Positions 41,239 through 50,278 of a DNA stretch of 64,000 nt are shown here, piece after piece. Made by a program: the position numbers and the translations under genes. How positions within the stretch are numbered: the stretch's first letter is position 1; every line of letters begins with the position of its first letter. Origin of the DNA: DASVTR01 sp033855775 (GTDB taxonomy: Bacteria > Acidobacteriota > Blastocatellia > Pyrinomonadales > Pyrinomonadaceae); contig JAWVFT010000013.1 of the NCBI GenBank assembly GCA_033855775.1, positions 15,186 through 79,185 on the forward strand, in the 5' to 3' direction. The notes under the pieces were generated by a model. The model was not told the origin of the DNA, did no database searches, and saw only the letters and a program-made list of their open reading frames with translations.

Positions 41239-41339
41239 CACTTTTGTCTCATCGCCGCTCAAGCTTTCAAGGCCGGCAACTTTCTCATCAATCGTCATGC
41301 GGCCTGACGCGCTCTCGAAAATTGTTTTAGAATCTGCGC

Positions 41340-41753
41340 ATGCAACTCGCTCATGGACTGGCCATCAGAGAATCGCCGATTAACGGCAAGGGATGCTTTG
41401 CGACCGCCTTCTTTCCGGGGCGGAAGAAAATCGCGGACTACGCGGGCGAGCGAATCTCCAACGCGGAGGCCAAGCGCAGGGCCGCGCGCCGTCGCGTCCT
41501 TCGCATCTGCGCCGTCAACAATCGTTGGAGCATAGACGGCAGCCGTGGCGGCAACGGCACGCACTACATCAATCACAGTTGCAGCCCCAACGCCTACATG
41601 AAAAGCCACTACGGTCGCATGCAGTTCTACGCCTTGCGCGACATACACTCCGGCGAAGAGATAACGGTTGACTATCAAAGCACGCTGCATCCTGACACCA
41701 AGCGATGTAGCTGCCGCGCGCCCACCTGTCGCGGAACAATCAATCGCGTCTGA
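41340..41753 (+). CDS. SET-domain protein-lysine methyltransferase-like protein
   Basis: A 137-residue compact SET protein. Motifs: 'SPINGKGCFATAFF' (SET-N), 'NHSCSPNAYMK' (pseudoknot, AdoMet and peptide site), 'GEEITVDYQS' with the catalytic Tyr, and a post-SET Cys cluster 'CSCRAPTCRG' that would bind zinc with the Cys of NHSC. All functional residues are present. Bacterial SET proteins of this size occur in several phyla and substrates are mostly unknown. Stands alone. Confidence 0.9.
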   Translation: MQLAHGLAIRESPINGKGCFATAFFPGRKKIADYAGERISNAEAKRRAARRRVLRICAVNNRWSIDGSRGGNGTHYINHSCSPNAYMKSHYGRMQFYALRDIHSGEEITVDYQSTLHPDTKRCSCRAPTCRGTINRV

Positions 41754-41774
41754 CTCGCAGTTCGCGCTTCCGGC

Positions 41775-42410
41775 TCAGTAGAGCGCTTCGCGTTGTCCGC
41801 CTCTCCATGGCGGCAGCTCGTTCAGGTAATTCGCGTCCGCGCCCTTCAGCCAGATGTACGGCTCTTTAATTTTGGCGATAGACAACGGGTCGCCGAGGAA
41901 CGCGAGATAGATACAAGCGACGGCGAAGAGTATGAACGAGCCGATGAGCAACGCGAAGAGCCCTTCGATTGCTATCCCCAGAAAGAACATCACGGCGGCA
42001 GCCAACATCATGTAGACGCCCCATAGCTTTTCTTGTCTTCGCCTGGCGCGATGCGCCGCGCAGAGGCCCGCTTCGATTCCGACCTTTTTGTAGCGCGCGA
42101 AGCCTACGAGCAGCATCGTGAACAGGCTCGATACGGGATAATGCGTGAGCGTGTAGACCTTCTTCGTCACGTCCTCAGAGCTATTGCACTTGAAGCAGCG
42201 TTCGGGCAGCGGCGCGCTCAAGTGCAGGACGACTTTCTTGTGGTCTTGCCAGACGCCGCCGCTTGTCTGCGCCGCTTCCCGTTCATCTTGGAGCGATGAC
42301 ATGCTGGCTGCTGCTGCTCCCGCTTCCGACAGCGCCGATTGGCAACGCTTACAAACATCCTGCGACTTGAAATTAACCAGCCCGCAGTTTCCGCATTTGA
42401 TAGAAGACAT
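41775..42410 (-). CDS. Zinc-ribbon membrane protein of unknown function
   Basis: A 211-residue protein. The N-terminus is a zinc ribbon (MSSIKCGNCGLVNFKSQDVC then KRC). A second Cys pair lies in 'ERCFKCNSS' (about residue 73). Two or three membrane helices follow at about 130-175 ('VYMMLAAAVMFFLGIAIEGL', 'FALLIGSFILFAVACIYLAF'). Domain order is typical of uncharacterised acidobacterial membrane proteins. Function unknown. Confidence 0.7.
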   Translation of the reverse strand: MSSIKCGNCGLVNFKSQDVCKRCQSALSEAGAAAASMSSLQDEREAAQTSGGVWQDHKKVVLHLSAPLPERCFKCNSSEDVTKKVYTLTHYPVSSLFTMLLVGFARYKKVGIEAGLCAAHRARRRQEKLWGVYMMLAAAVMFFLGIAIEGLFALLIGSFILFAVACIYLAFLGDPLSIAKIKEPYIWLKGADANYLNELPPWRGGQREALY

Positions 42411-42481
42411 CCGGGCAGCCTCCTTTAAGTTGATTTGAGTTGAGGTTTGAGCTAAAAGCGGCTGGCTTTTAAAAGCCTTGC

Positions 42482-44590
42482 TTAGAGCCTTGGGAGTGTG
42501 AAGCTGAACTTCGAGCCGCGCCCGACTTCGGTTTCAAGCGCGACTGCGCCGCCGTGTTGCTCTACGACTTCGCGGACGAACGAGAGGCCGAGGCCAGTTG
42601 ATTCTTCGTCCTTCTCATGTCCTTCGCGCGCGACGCGGTAAAACTTTTCCCACACACGGTCAACGGCTTCGGGTGGAATGCCGTAACCGCGGTCTTCGAC
42701 CGAGAGCCGCACGGCGTCCGCTTCGAGCGCGGTCGTCACCGTGATGGTCGTTCGTTCCGGGCTGTACTTGATGGCGTTGCCGACGAGATTCGTCACGGCC
42801 TGCGTAATCAAGCTCTTGTCGGCGGCGACGGGCGGCAGCTTCGTGGTCGGCTGCTCGACCAGACGGATGCGCTTTTTCTTCGCCGTCGGCTGAAGGTTGC
42901 TGATGGTGTCGCGCACCACGTCGTCAAGCTTGAGCGGTATCTTCAAGACCTCCTGCTTGTCGGCGGCTTCAAGCTGCGTGACGGTGAGGAATGTGTTAAT
43001 CATCCTTGAGAGTCGCTGCGATTCGTTGCGGATGATGGAGAGAAACTCGCGCGCCTCTTCCGGCAAACTCTCGTCCGTGACGAGCAGTTCGGCGAAGCCG
43101 TTGATGCTGGTGATGGGCGTGCGTAGCTCGTGCGACATCAACGAAATCATGTCGCTCTTCAGCTTTTCATACTCCTTCGTTTCGGTCACGTCGCGCACCG
43201 TGACGGCGAGGCAGAGCGGCTCCGGCGCGGGCTGTCCTTCTTCGTCCGACCGCTCGGCGGCCAGCGCGATGCGCAGGGCGAGCGTTTGATTGCGCTCGCT
43301 GATAATCAACTCGCGCTCGTAAGGCTCGCCCGTTTGCAGGACGCGCCGGACGGCAATCGAAGGCTCGTCGAAGACGCCGCCGCGAAAGCAGTCGAGCAAG
43401 CCGAAGAGGTCGAGGGAACGAGCCTGCGCGTCGGAGAGTCTGGCGGCGCGCAGGAGCGGCGTGTTGATGTAAGCCAGCGTGCCGTCAAGGTACGCGATGG
43501 CGTGGCCGTCGGACGCGGCGGAGAAGACTTCGGGACCGAATCGCTGCTCCGTCAAGAGTCCGCTGACGACGGCGAAGGAAGCCAGACGATGAGCGGCGGC
43601 GTGCGTCGAAACGAAGGTCGAAAACTTTCCTTTGACTTTGGCCTTGCGCGCTTCGTCGCGTTGAAAGTTGCGCGCCAGTTGCGCTCCGACCGCTGCCAGC
43701 AACGGGCGGTCGCTCTCGTCAAAGTTCTCGCGCAGCCTCAGCAAGAGCGCGCCGAGCGGGCGATTCTCGTGTTGCAGCGGCAGAGCCACGATGGCCGAGG
43801 CGCCGTTCGTTTCGGCTCCCGCAGAGCTTTGCGCCGGAGCGTTGACGATTGCTTTGGTGGCGACGGCGCGTTCGCACAACCGCACGTTTTCGCGCCACGT
43901 CGAATTGCGACCGGCCTCAAGCGTTGCGCCGGGCTGGCTGCGTTGCAGTCGCGCAGCGGGCGTCAACACGCCGTTCTCGTCCGGCTGAAAAATCACAGCC
44001 TCGTCGAGCGGCAAGACCGTCTCAAGCAGCTTCAAGCCGCTGTGCAGTCGCGCGTCAGCCGTTCGTCCCTCAAGTTGATTGACCTGTCGCGCGGCCCGCC
44101 AGATGTTGCGCGTCAGCGCGCGGTCGAGGCTCCACAATCGTCTGCATTGCACGATGCAGGCCGCGCCGAGCGCGGAGAGAGCCAGCGGCGCGAAGGCAAA
44201 GTCTATCCCGCCCAGACGCGAAACCAGCAAACTCAGCCCGCCCAACAAGACGAGCGAGCCGCCGACAAAGGGCAGCGCGCGACTCGCGCCCGCGCGTTCG
44301 ACGGCAAAGCCCGCGCTCAGTCCGGCGGTGACGACCAGCAGCGCGACGAGCCACGTCTGCGGGCGCGCAGCCTCGCTTCCTGCGCCCACGAGCACGAAGA
44401 CATCCTGCACGGACAGAAGCGTCCCCGCGCTCCACAACAGCCAGACCAGAAGGACGACTAGAAGCGATAGAGCGAGCGAATCAATGAGTGACTTGGGCGA
44501 AGTGAACGAATTTTTCAAGCTAGGCCGAGACGGTCTGAGTAGTAAAGTTGGGATGCGCGCGCGCTGCCGAACACAGTCGCGGCGGGGCAT
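42482..44590 (-). CDS. Membrane sensor histidine kinase with GAF and PAS domains
   Basis: A 702-residue protein from the ATG at 44588-44590 (a later start is possible because no clear ribosome site is seen). Four membrane helices at about 35-150, GAF-like domain about 170-320 ('VLPLDEAVIFQPDENGVLTP'), PAS domain about 345-465, HisKA about 480-550 with phospho-His in 'MSHELRTPITSINGFAELL', and HATPase at about 590-700 ('NLVGNAIKYSPE', 'DRGYGIPPEAVDRVWEKFYR', 'STGLGLSFV'). All ATP-binding boxes are present. No response regulator is adjacent; the lone receiver at 2255 is one possible partner in the window. Confidence 0.92.
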   Translation of the reverse strand: MPRRDCVRQRARIPTLLLRPSRPSLKNSFTSPKSLIDSLALSLLVVLLVWLLWSAGTLLSVQDVFVLVGAGSEAARPQTWLVALLVVTAGLSAGFAVERAGASRALPFVGGSLVLLGGLSLLVSRLGGIDFAFAPLALSALGAACIVQCRRLWSLDRALTRNIWRAARQVNQLEGRTADARLHSGLKLLETVLPLDEAVIFQPDENGVLTPAARLQRSQPGATLEAGRNSTWRENVRLCERAVATKAIVNAPAQSSAGAETNGASAIVALPLQHENRPLGALLLRLRENFDESDRPLLAAVGAQLARNFQRDEARKAKVKGKFSTFVSTHAAAHRLASFAVVSGLLTEQRFGPEVFSAASDGHAIAYLDGTLAYINTPLLRAARLSDAQARSLDLFGLLDCFRGGVFDEPSIAVRRVLQTGEPYERELIISERNQTLALRIALAAERSDEEGQPAPEPLCLAVTVRDVTETKEYEKLKSDMISLMSHELRTPITSINGFAELLVTDESLPEEAREFLSIIRNESQRLSRMINTFLTVTQLEAADKQEVLKIPLKLDDVVRDTISNLQPTAKKKRIRLVEQPTTKLPPVAADKSLITQAVTNLVGNAIKYSPERTTITVTTALEADAVRLSVEDRGYGIPPEAVDRVWEKFYRVAREGHEKDEESTGLGLSFVREVVEQHGGAVALETEVGRGSKFSFTLPRL

Positions 44591-44636
44591 CTACCAATAT
44601 ACACCGAACGGCCCCGCTTGAGGCAAGAAAAATTTC

Positions 44637-46094
44637 TCAGGCCGGAATCGCGGCCAGAACTGCGAGCAGCGCGGCCTCTTCGTCGGCTGCGACGGTGCGT
44701 AAATCGAGCAGGACTTTGCTCTCGTTGATGCGCGCGATGACGGGCGGCGTCGAGCGGCGCAAGAGTTCTTCGAGCGCGTCGGCGGAGAGCCGCGCGTGCG
44801 TGATGGCGATGAGTGTCGTCGGCAGTCGCGTTGTCGGAGCGGAGCCGCCGCCGATGGCCGAAACGCCCTGCCTCAACTCTGCGCGCAAGTGATTCGCCGC
44901 CATGCTCTCATACAACTTTTGCGCAAAGCCGCGGGCGCGCTCGTTAATTTCAGCCTCCGTCATCGCCAGCATTCTGAGAGCCGGAACTTCTGTGAACGCG
45001 GCATCGCGGCGATGCGCGTCGAGCGTGGCTTCGAGCGCGACGAGAGCCAGCTTGTCTGCGCGCAAGGCTCTATAGAGCGGATGCTTGCGGAGCCGCTCGA
45101 CCAGCGCGCGGCGTCCGACGATGAGCCCGGCCTGCGCGGCTCCCAACAATTTATCGCCGCTGAAGGAAACGAGGTCAGCCCCGCTCGCAATTGATTCGCC
45201 AATCAACGGCTCGCCTTCAAGCCCGTAGCGGCGCAAGTCAACGAGCGCGCCGGAGCCTGCGTCTTCATAAAGCGGAAGCTCCGCCTCGCGCGCGAGCGCG
45301 GCCAACTCCGCGAGCGCGGGCGTGGCCGTGAAGCCGACGATGCGATAGTTCGACGGGTGAACGCGCATCAGGAGGCGCGTCTGCTCCGTAATGGCGTGGC
45401 GATAATCGCCCGCGCGCGTCCGGTTGGTTGTGCCGACTTCGACCAGCCGCGTCCCCGATTGCGCCATCACATCTGGGACGCGAAAGTCGCCGCCGATTTC
45501 CACCAGTTCGCCGCGCGAGACAATCGCCTCGCCGCCTCTGGCCAGCGTCGTCAAGATGAGCAACGCGGCTGCCGCGCAGTTGTTGACGACGAGCGCGTCT
45601 TCCGCGCCGGTCAGTTCTGCGAGCAGTTGTTCGACGCGCGCTCCACGTCGCCCGCGCTCGCCCGTCTGCGTGTCGTATTCAAGCGCGCAGTAGCGCGACG
45701 CTTCGTTCATCAAAGCCTGACGCGCGGCTTCGGAGAGCGGAGCGCGCCCTAGATTCGTGTGCAGGATAACGCCGCTGGCGTTGATGACGTGGCGCACGCC
45801 GCCTTCCAACTCGCGCCGAAGCGTCTGCTCCAACCTGCGCGCCGCTTCCGCCAGCAACTCGTCTCGCGTCAAAGCTCCGTCTTCATGATTCGCGCTCGCG
45901 ACTTGCGCTCGCATGTCCGCTCTCAACTCTTCCGTGACGACGCGCGCCATGTTCGTCAAATGCTCTGCGCCGACCGCATCGCGCAGAGCGCGCGCCGTCT
46001 CCGTTCGCAAGAGCGCGTCAACCGAAGGCAAGGCGCGCAACACGGACGACGATGATGACGATGATGTGGCTTTGTCGGGCATGGCTTGTAGCAT
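44637..46094 (-). CDS. selA: L-seryl-tRNA(Sec) selenium transferase
   Basis: A 485-residue PLP enzyme that turns Ser-tRNA(Sec) into Sec-tRNA(Sec) with selenophosphate. Blocks: 'RALPSVDALLR' near the N-terminus, 'VINASGVILHTNLGRAPLSE', 'SRYCALEYDTQTGERGRRG', 'VNNCAAAALLIL', and the PLP lysine in 'LVSFSGDKLLGAAQAG'. Start placed at the ATG at 46094; the frame extends to 46163. A poly-Ser run (SSSSSSS) near the N-terminus is unusual. Neither selB, selD nor tRNA-Sec is in the window. Confidence 0.92.
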   Translation of the reverse strand: MLQAMPDKATSSSSSSSVLRALPSVDALLRTETARALRDAVGAEHLTNMARVVTEELRADMRAQVASANHEDGALTRDELLAEAARRLEQTLRRELEGGVRHVINASGVILHTNLGRAPLSEAARQALMNEASRYCALEYDTQTGERGRRGARVEQLLAELTGAEDALVVNNCAAAALLILTTLARGGEAIVSRGELVEIGGDFRVPDVMAQSGTRLVEVGTTNRTRAGDYRHAITEQTRLLMRVHPSNYRIVGFTATPALAELAALAREAELPLYEDAGSGALVDLRRYGLEGEPLIGESIASGADLVSFSGDKLLGAAQAGLIVGRRALVERLRKHPLYRALRADKLALVALEATLDAHRRDAAFTEVPALRMLAMTEAEINERARGFAQKLYESMAANHLRAELRQGVSAIGGGSAPTTRLPTTLIAITHARLSADALEELLRRSTPPVIARINESKVLLDLRTVAADEEAALLAVLAAIPA

Positions 46095-46251
46095 ATTCTT
46101 TTCGCACGCAATGAAGCAACGGGGCGCAAGGCTTTGGCGCGCGAAGCGAGGCCGCCGGAACATTTCGTTGACACGCTGCTTTCAAAACGCATAGACTCAA
46201 TTAAGAGCGCGCCGCCCACAGTCGTCGCGCCTTCCTTAGGAGAAATCAGCA

Positions 46252-46899
46252 GTGCCAATCCGCGATAATAAGTTTGCGCGTCAAGCGAAAGAGCGAAACC
46301 GGAAGAACATCGTCGTTCGTGACAGCCAGCCGTCGATTGACGACCAGTTGAAGCGACTCGAAGAAGACATCCGTCGGCTCAAGATAGAGTTCGACATCTA
46401 CTTTAACGGAGCCAGCAAGCGTCCGCCCTACGACACCAAGAGCCGCGTCGAAACCATCATCAAGCGCGTCGCCGACGACCGCACGCTGACCTTCGCGCAG
46501 CGTTATCTCTACAACGCGCTCGTCGCGCGCTACACTTCATTCCGCGAACTGTGGCGCCGCACGATGCAGGGGCGCGAGGAAGGGCGCGAGCCGACGGGAG
46601 CGCCAAAGCCCGCGAAGCGACGCGACACGGAGCGCGCCGCGCCGCGCTCGAACTTCGTCTGCGCCGACGCGCATAAGGATGTCGAGACGGTCAGGAATCT
46701 CTACAACGCCCTCGTCGAAGCCAAGACCAATTGCGGCGAGGCGACCGACGACCTTTCGTTCCCGCGCTTTCATCATCTGATTGCCACCAAGACGGACAAG
46801 CTCAAAGACCATCTGGGCTGCGAGCGCGTGCTCTTCTCCGTCGGCGTCGAAGACGGGCGCGTCATCTTCAAAGCCAAAGCGGAAGACGACGCCGCGTAA
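46252..46899 (+). CDS. MXAN_5187 C-terminal-domain-like protein
   Basis: A 215-residue cytosolic protein from a GTG at 46252 with AGGAG upstream. Helical: 'IDDQLKRLEEDIRRLKIEFD' then 'YFNGASKRPPYDTKSRVETI', 'RTLTFAQRYLYNALVARYTS', 'FRELWRRTMQGREEGRE', and a C-terminal 'CERVLFSVGVEDGRVIFKAK'. This is the pattern of the MXAN_5187-C family found in Myxococcota and Acidobacteriota. Function unknown. Confidence 0.72.
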   Translation: MPIRDNKFARQAKERNRKNIVVRDSQPSIDDQLKRLEEDIRRLKIEFDIYFNGASKRPPYDTKSRVETIIKRVADDRTLTFAQRYLYNALVARYTSFRELWRRTMQGREEGREPTGAPKPAKRRDTERAAPRSNFVCADAHKDVETVRNLYNALVEAKTNCGEATDDLSFPRFHHLIATKTDKLKDHLGCERVLFSVGVEDGRVIFKAKAEDDAA

Positions 46900-46960
46900 A
46901 GATGACGAAGCGGGCGATAGCCTTCCTTAGCTTTCTTTTCATCGCTTCGTCAGGTTCAAG

Positions 46961-47004
46961 AAAAAGCAGGCGGCCTTCTTCGATGAAAGAAGGCCGCCTG
47001 CTTT
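46961..47004. terminator. Bidirectional intrinsic terminator
   Basis: Long stem (46961-46980 with 46986-47004, AAAAGCAGGCGGCCTTCTT and complement) with A-run on one side and T-run on the other, between the convergent MXAN_5187-like and cold shock genes. Works in both directions. Confidence 0.88.
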
Positions 47005-47068
47005 TCTTACGAGCGCTTTCCGGCAAGACCGGAAGCGGTCAGTGGCTTTCCTAACAAAGCCTGGGGAG

Positions 47069-47278
47069 TTACATCATCTTGGTCACTTTCTCAGCCTGCG
47101 GGCCTTTCGGTCCCTGCGTGACTTCGAACTCGACTTCCTGTCCCTCTTCGAGGGTCTTGAAGCCGTCGCCCTGAATGGCGCTGTAGTGAACGAAGATGTC
47201 CGAAGAGCCGGGCTGTTCGATGAAACCGTAGCCCTTCGAATTATTAAACCACTTGACCTTACCGGTTATTCTTGACAT
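47069..47278 (-). CDS. Cold shock protein (CspA family)
   Basis: A 69-residue OB-fold protein with both RNA-binding motifs: 'KGYGFIEQ' (RNP1) and 'DIFVHYSAI' (RNP2). Begins MSRITGKVKWFNNSKGYGF. AGGAGGA is 8 nt before the ATG. It binds single-stranded RNA and DNA and melts secondary structure. The message has a long leader (see promoter at 47562). Confidence 0.96.
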   Translation of the reverse strand: MSRITGKVKWFNNSKGYGFIEQPGSSDIFVHYSAIQGDGFKTLEEGQEVEFEVTQGPKGPQAEKVTKMM

Positions 47279-47561
47279 GACAAACGAATCCTCCTAATGA
47301 TTCGGTAAAACAGTGACGGAGAGCTTTGGGGCTTTCGCGCCGACCAGAGGTTAATGCTTGTGAGCCGGACGCGCTTTTTGAAAGGTGCGCTTCCTCAGAA
47401 CTACACAACCAACAAAAAAAGCCTGCGCACGATGGCCTCGCGCCGGGCGGCGCTCGAACTCATCACACACAGACCAACGGGGAAAAACGAAAACTCATTG
47501 CTGTAACGCTAACGCGTGGGGGCAAAGTTAAGGACAACCCTGCGTTCCTGAACGACGGCGC
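47279..47561 (-). promoter_or_regulatory. Long 5' leader of the cold shock gene
   Basis: About 275 nt between the predicted start site and the ATG. Long structured leaders that respond to temperature are characteristic of cspA-type mRNAs. No protein-coding frame here looks real. Confidence 0.55.
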
Positions 47562-47590
47562 ATACTAAGCGAAAGGCCGAAATCTGTCAA
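47562..47590 (-). promoter_or_regulatory. Sigma-70 promoter of the cold shock gene
   Basis: On the minus strand, TTGACA (47585-47590) and TAGTAT (47562-47567) are separated by exactly 17 bp. Perfect -35 and a 4-of-6 -10. Confidence 0.8.
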
Positions 47591-47683
47591 GCGAAAAATC
47601 ATGGCCCAGCGCGCGAGCCGCTCGCTGCTGTCCGGGCCATTCATCAATTATTTGCTCGCTCTTTTGCGCACACGCCGCTCAAT

Positions 47684-49981
47684 TCAATTCTTCATCGGCG
47701 GTTTGATGCCGTCCTTGACCGGCGGCTTAGGCGCTCCCTTCGGCGGCGGCGGGTTGCTGTTGCCACCACCGCCACCGCGCGTGTCCATGCTTGCGCCCGC
47801 GAGTTCCAACTCGCGCAGCAGGTAGCCAGCGCCGCCGAACTTGTCCGCGATGAACAGCACGTAGCGAATGTCAACGGAGATGGTGCGGCCTTTCTCTTCG
47901 TTGTAGAAGAAGTCGTTGCCGAGTCCTTCGTAGTTGCCGTCGAAGACGATGCCGACCTGTTCGCCGCGACCGTTCATGATGGGGCTGCCGGAATTGCCGC
48001 CGATGATGTCGGTCGTCGAGAGAAAATCAACCGGCACGTCGGCGTGATTGGGCAGGGCGTACGGCCCGAAGTCCTTCGCGCGGAAAAGCTGTTTGAGTCG
48101 TTCGGGAACGTCGAACGGCTCGCGGCCCGTGTCCTTTTCGATGACGCCGGAGAGCGTCGTGAAAGGCGTGTACTGGATGGCCTCGCGTGGCACGTAGCCT
48201 TTGACTTCGCCGTAGGTGAAGCGCATCGTGCGATTGGCGTCCGGGTACGGCTTGACGCCGCGCATCTCGCTCATCCCTTCGAACATGAGCGGACGCCAGC
48301 GACTGACCGTGGCGTTGAACAGTTGCGTCCGCGCCTGATACTGCTGAATCTCAGAGCCGAGCGGAGTTGTGAACTCAACGAGCGGTTCTTTCAAATCGCG
48401 CAACTGTGCCGCAGACAAATCGAACAACGCGGCCACGCCTTCGTTCGTCGAGAAGCGTTGGCTATCAACGACCGAGCGCGCGAAATCTTCTTCGGCGCGA
48501 CGGCGGGCTTCGCCCTGCAACTGTCCGAAGCGTCGCTCGATAAAATCAATCTTCTGTCCGGCGGGCAACTCTTCGGCCTTCGAGAGCAGGTAGCTCAGCA
48601 GTTCGCGCTCGTAGGTCGGGTTGCGGTCGGCGAGCGTCGGCGCAATCTGCGCGCGTGTGCGTTGAATGATAGCGGCGAGGTTGGGATTGCGTTCGGCTTC
48701 GGGTTTCTCTTTCTCGGCGGCAATCTGCCCTGCGACGAAAGCGAAGCTGACGAGATTGCTGGCCGCGAAAAGCTGTTGCAGCAGTTGGTCGCGTTGCGCC
48801 GTCTTCAGTAGTTCCTGATAAGCCTTGTCGAGCGCGGGCAGTGCTTCGCCGTACTTGGCTTTGCGCGCCTGATTCTCATTGAGCCAGCGAGTGAAGGCCG
48901 CTTCGTCTGCGCGCTTCTGCTCGACGATTCCGGCGCGGCGCATCGCCAGCACAGAGCCGTCGTAGTTCTTCAACGTGTTGGCCAGGTCGAAGATTTGACT
49001 TTGCAGCTTGACGCGCAGGGCCGCATCGCGCCGCCCGATGTTTTGCAGTAACTCAATCTGTCTGGTGTAGAGGTCAACGAGGAAGGGCTGAACGATGTCC
49101 TGATTGTAGGCGACCGAATAGCTTTCACGATAACGACGCGTCGAGCCGGGATAGCCCAGAACCATCATGAAGTCGCCTTCCTTGACGCCAGCCGTCGAGA
49201 GCGTCAGAAACTTCTTCGGCTTGTACGGCACGTTGTTGGGCGAGTATGCGGCGGGCTTGCCGTCCGGCCCAACGTAGACGCGCATGAAGGTGAAGTCGCC
49301 GCAATGGCGCGGCCATTCGAAGTTGTCCGGGTCGCCGCCGAAAAAACCTATGTTCTTCGGCGGGGCGTAGACGATGCGCACGTCGTTGAGAATGAAGTAG
49401 GTGAACTGGTAGTAAGACAATCCTTCGTTCATCGGCAGCACGCGCACGGTGATGCCGTTGGCCTCGTCGCTCCTGGCTTCGAGCGCGCCGACGCGCGTTT
49501 GAATCATCATCGCGCGCTCGCGCGGCGAAGTCGTTTCCGTGATGCCCTGAAGCACTTCGCTCGTCACATCTTTAATGCCTTGCGTGATAGTGACGGTGTA
49601 GTCCTTGGCGGGCAATTCATCGGCGCGCGTCTTTGCAAGATAGCCCTTCGCGCCGTAATCGTTCGCGGCGGTCGAGGCGGAGACGAGCGCGTCGAAGGCG
49701 ACGTGATGATTGGTCAGCAGCAATCCTTCGGGCGAAAGAAACTCGCCCGTGCCGCCGTCAACGATGACGACCGCATCCGTCAGGCTCACGCCCGCCGGGT
49801 CGTAAATCTCCTTCGCCGTGAGCTTCAATCCGCGCTTCGCCAGCTTGTCGAACGGCAACTGGCTAATCGCGTCCGGCAGGAACATGCCTTCATCCGCGAA
49901 GGCCCGCAGCGGAGCAAGACCGAGAAACATAGACAACACGACGGCGAGCGCCGCCGCACACGAAAATCTTGAGCGCTTCAT
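47684..49981 (-). CDS. Secreted S46 dipeptidyl peptidase (DPP7/DPP11 family)
   Basis: A 765-residue exported peptidase. The ATG at 49981 gives a signal peptide ending LRAFA-DEGMF. His92/His93 in 'LLLTNHHVAFDAL', an Asp in 'GGDPDNFEWPRHCGDFTFMR' and Ser in 'GNSGSPIMNGRGEQVG' are the S46 triad, in a chymotrypsin fold split by a long helical insert (about 310-600). The C-terminus is a low-complexity Gly/Pro/Asn tail ('GGGGGNSNPPPPKGAPKPPV'). Releases dipeptides from peptide N-termini in the periplasm, useful with the S8 protease at 26863. Confidence 0.93.
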   Translation of the reverse strand: MKRSRFSCAAALAVVLSMFLGLAPLRAFADEGMFLPDAISQLPFDKLAKRGLKLTAKEIYDPAGVSLTDAVVIVDGGTGEFLSPEGLLLTNHHVAFDALVSASTAANDYGAKGYLAKTRADELPAKDYTVTITQGIKDVTSEVLQGITETTSPRERAMMIQTRVGALEARSDEANGITVRVLPMNEGLSYYQFTYFILNDVRIVYAPPKNIGFFGGDPDNFEWPRHCGDFTFMRVYVGPDGKPAAYSPNNVPYKPKKFLTLSTAGVKEGDFMMVLGYPGSTRRYRESYSVAYNQDIVQPFLVDLYTRQIELLQNIGRRDAALRVKLQSQIFDLANTLKNYDGSVLAMRRAGIVEQKRADEAAFTRWLNENQARKAKYGEALPALDKAYQELLKTAQRDQLLQQLFAASNLVSFAFVAGQIAAEKEKPEAERNPNLAAIIQRTRAQIAPTLADRNPTYERELLSYLLSKAEELPAGQKIDFIERRFGQLQGEARRRAEEDFARSVVDSQRFSTNEGVAALFDLSAAQLRDLKEPLVEFTTPLGSEIQQYQARTQLFNATVSRWRPLMFEGMSEMRGVKPYPDANRTMRFTYGEVKGYVPREAIQYTPFTTLSGVIEKDTGREPFDVPERLKQLFRAKDFGPYALPNHADVPVDFLSTTDIIGGNSGSPIMNGRGEQVGIVFDGNYEGLGNDFFYNEEKGRTISVDIRYVLFIADKFGGAGYLLRELELAGASMDTRGGGGGNSNPPPPKGAPKPPVKDGIKPPMKN

Positions 49982-50080
49982 GAAATTTTTCCTTACAACT
50001 GCCGGATGTAAAAGCGTTTGACTGGCTGAACGAATCTTAACAAAAGCGAACGCTGAGCAGAAGGACGCGGCGACACAGCC

Positions 50081-50242
50081 AGACGGAGACACGGAGACAC
50101 GGAGACACGGAGACGCGGCGATGAATAATCGAATGAGAAAGACGAAAGCGTTGCGATGAGTAATCAAAGGGGCGATGATGAGCAGTGAAAGGTGTAGCGA
50201 TGAACAGTCAAAAGCGTGGCGATTGATTATCAATCGCCACGC
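50081..50242. repeat. Short-word repeats: GGAGACAC x4 then GCGATGA-x-AATC units
   Basis: 50081-50117 holds the octamer GGAGACAC repeated about four times. From 50118 come four to five units beginning GCGATGAnnAnTCnAA at irregular spacing of about 20-40 bp. The last ends in the palindrome 50214-50242. GACGCGGCGA near 50112 can also pair with CGCCGCGTC at 50258. It lies upstream of the S46 gene. Confidence 0.65.
50214..50242 (-). terminator. Terminator of the M23 peptidase gene
   Basis: 13-bp perfect stem with a 3-nt loop, followed on the minus strand by TTTTGA, 37 nt after the stop at 50279. Confidence 0.72.
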
Positions 50243-50278
50243 CTTCATCTTTCTTTCGCCGCGTCACCGCGTCTCGCC

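Noticed and set aside
43130..44461. Open frame of about 440 codons opposite the histidine kinase
   Set aside because: Shadow of the kinase gene; Arg/Gln/Ala-rich and domain-free.
47326..47568. 80-codon plus-strand frame inside the cold shock leader
   Set aside because: No ribosome binding site, low-complexity content, and it lies in a region with a strong opposite-strand promoter.
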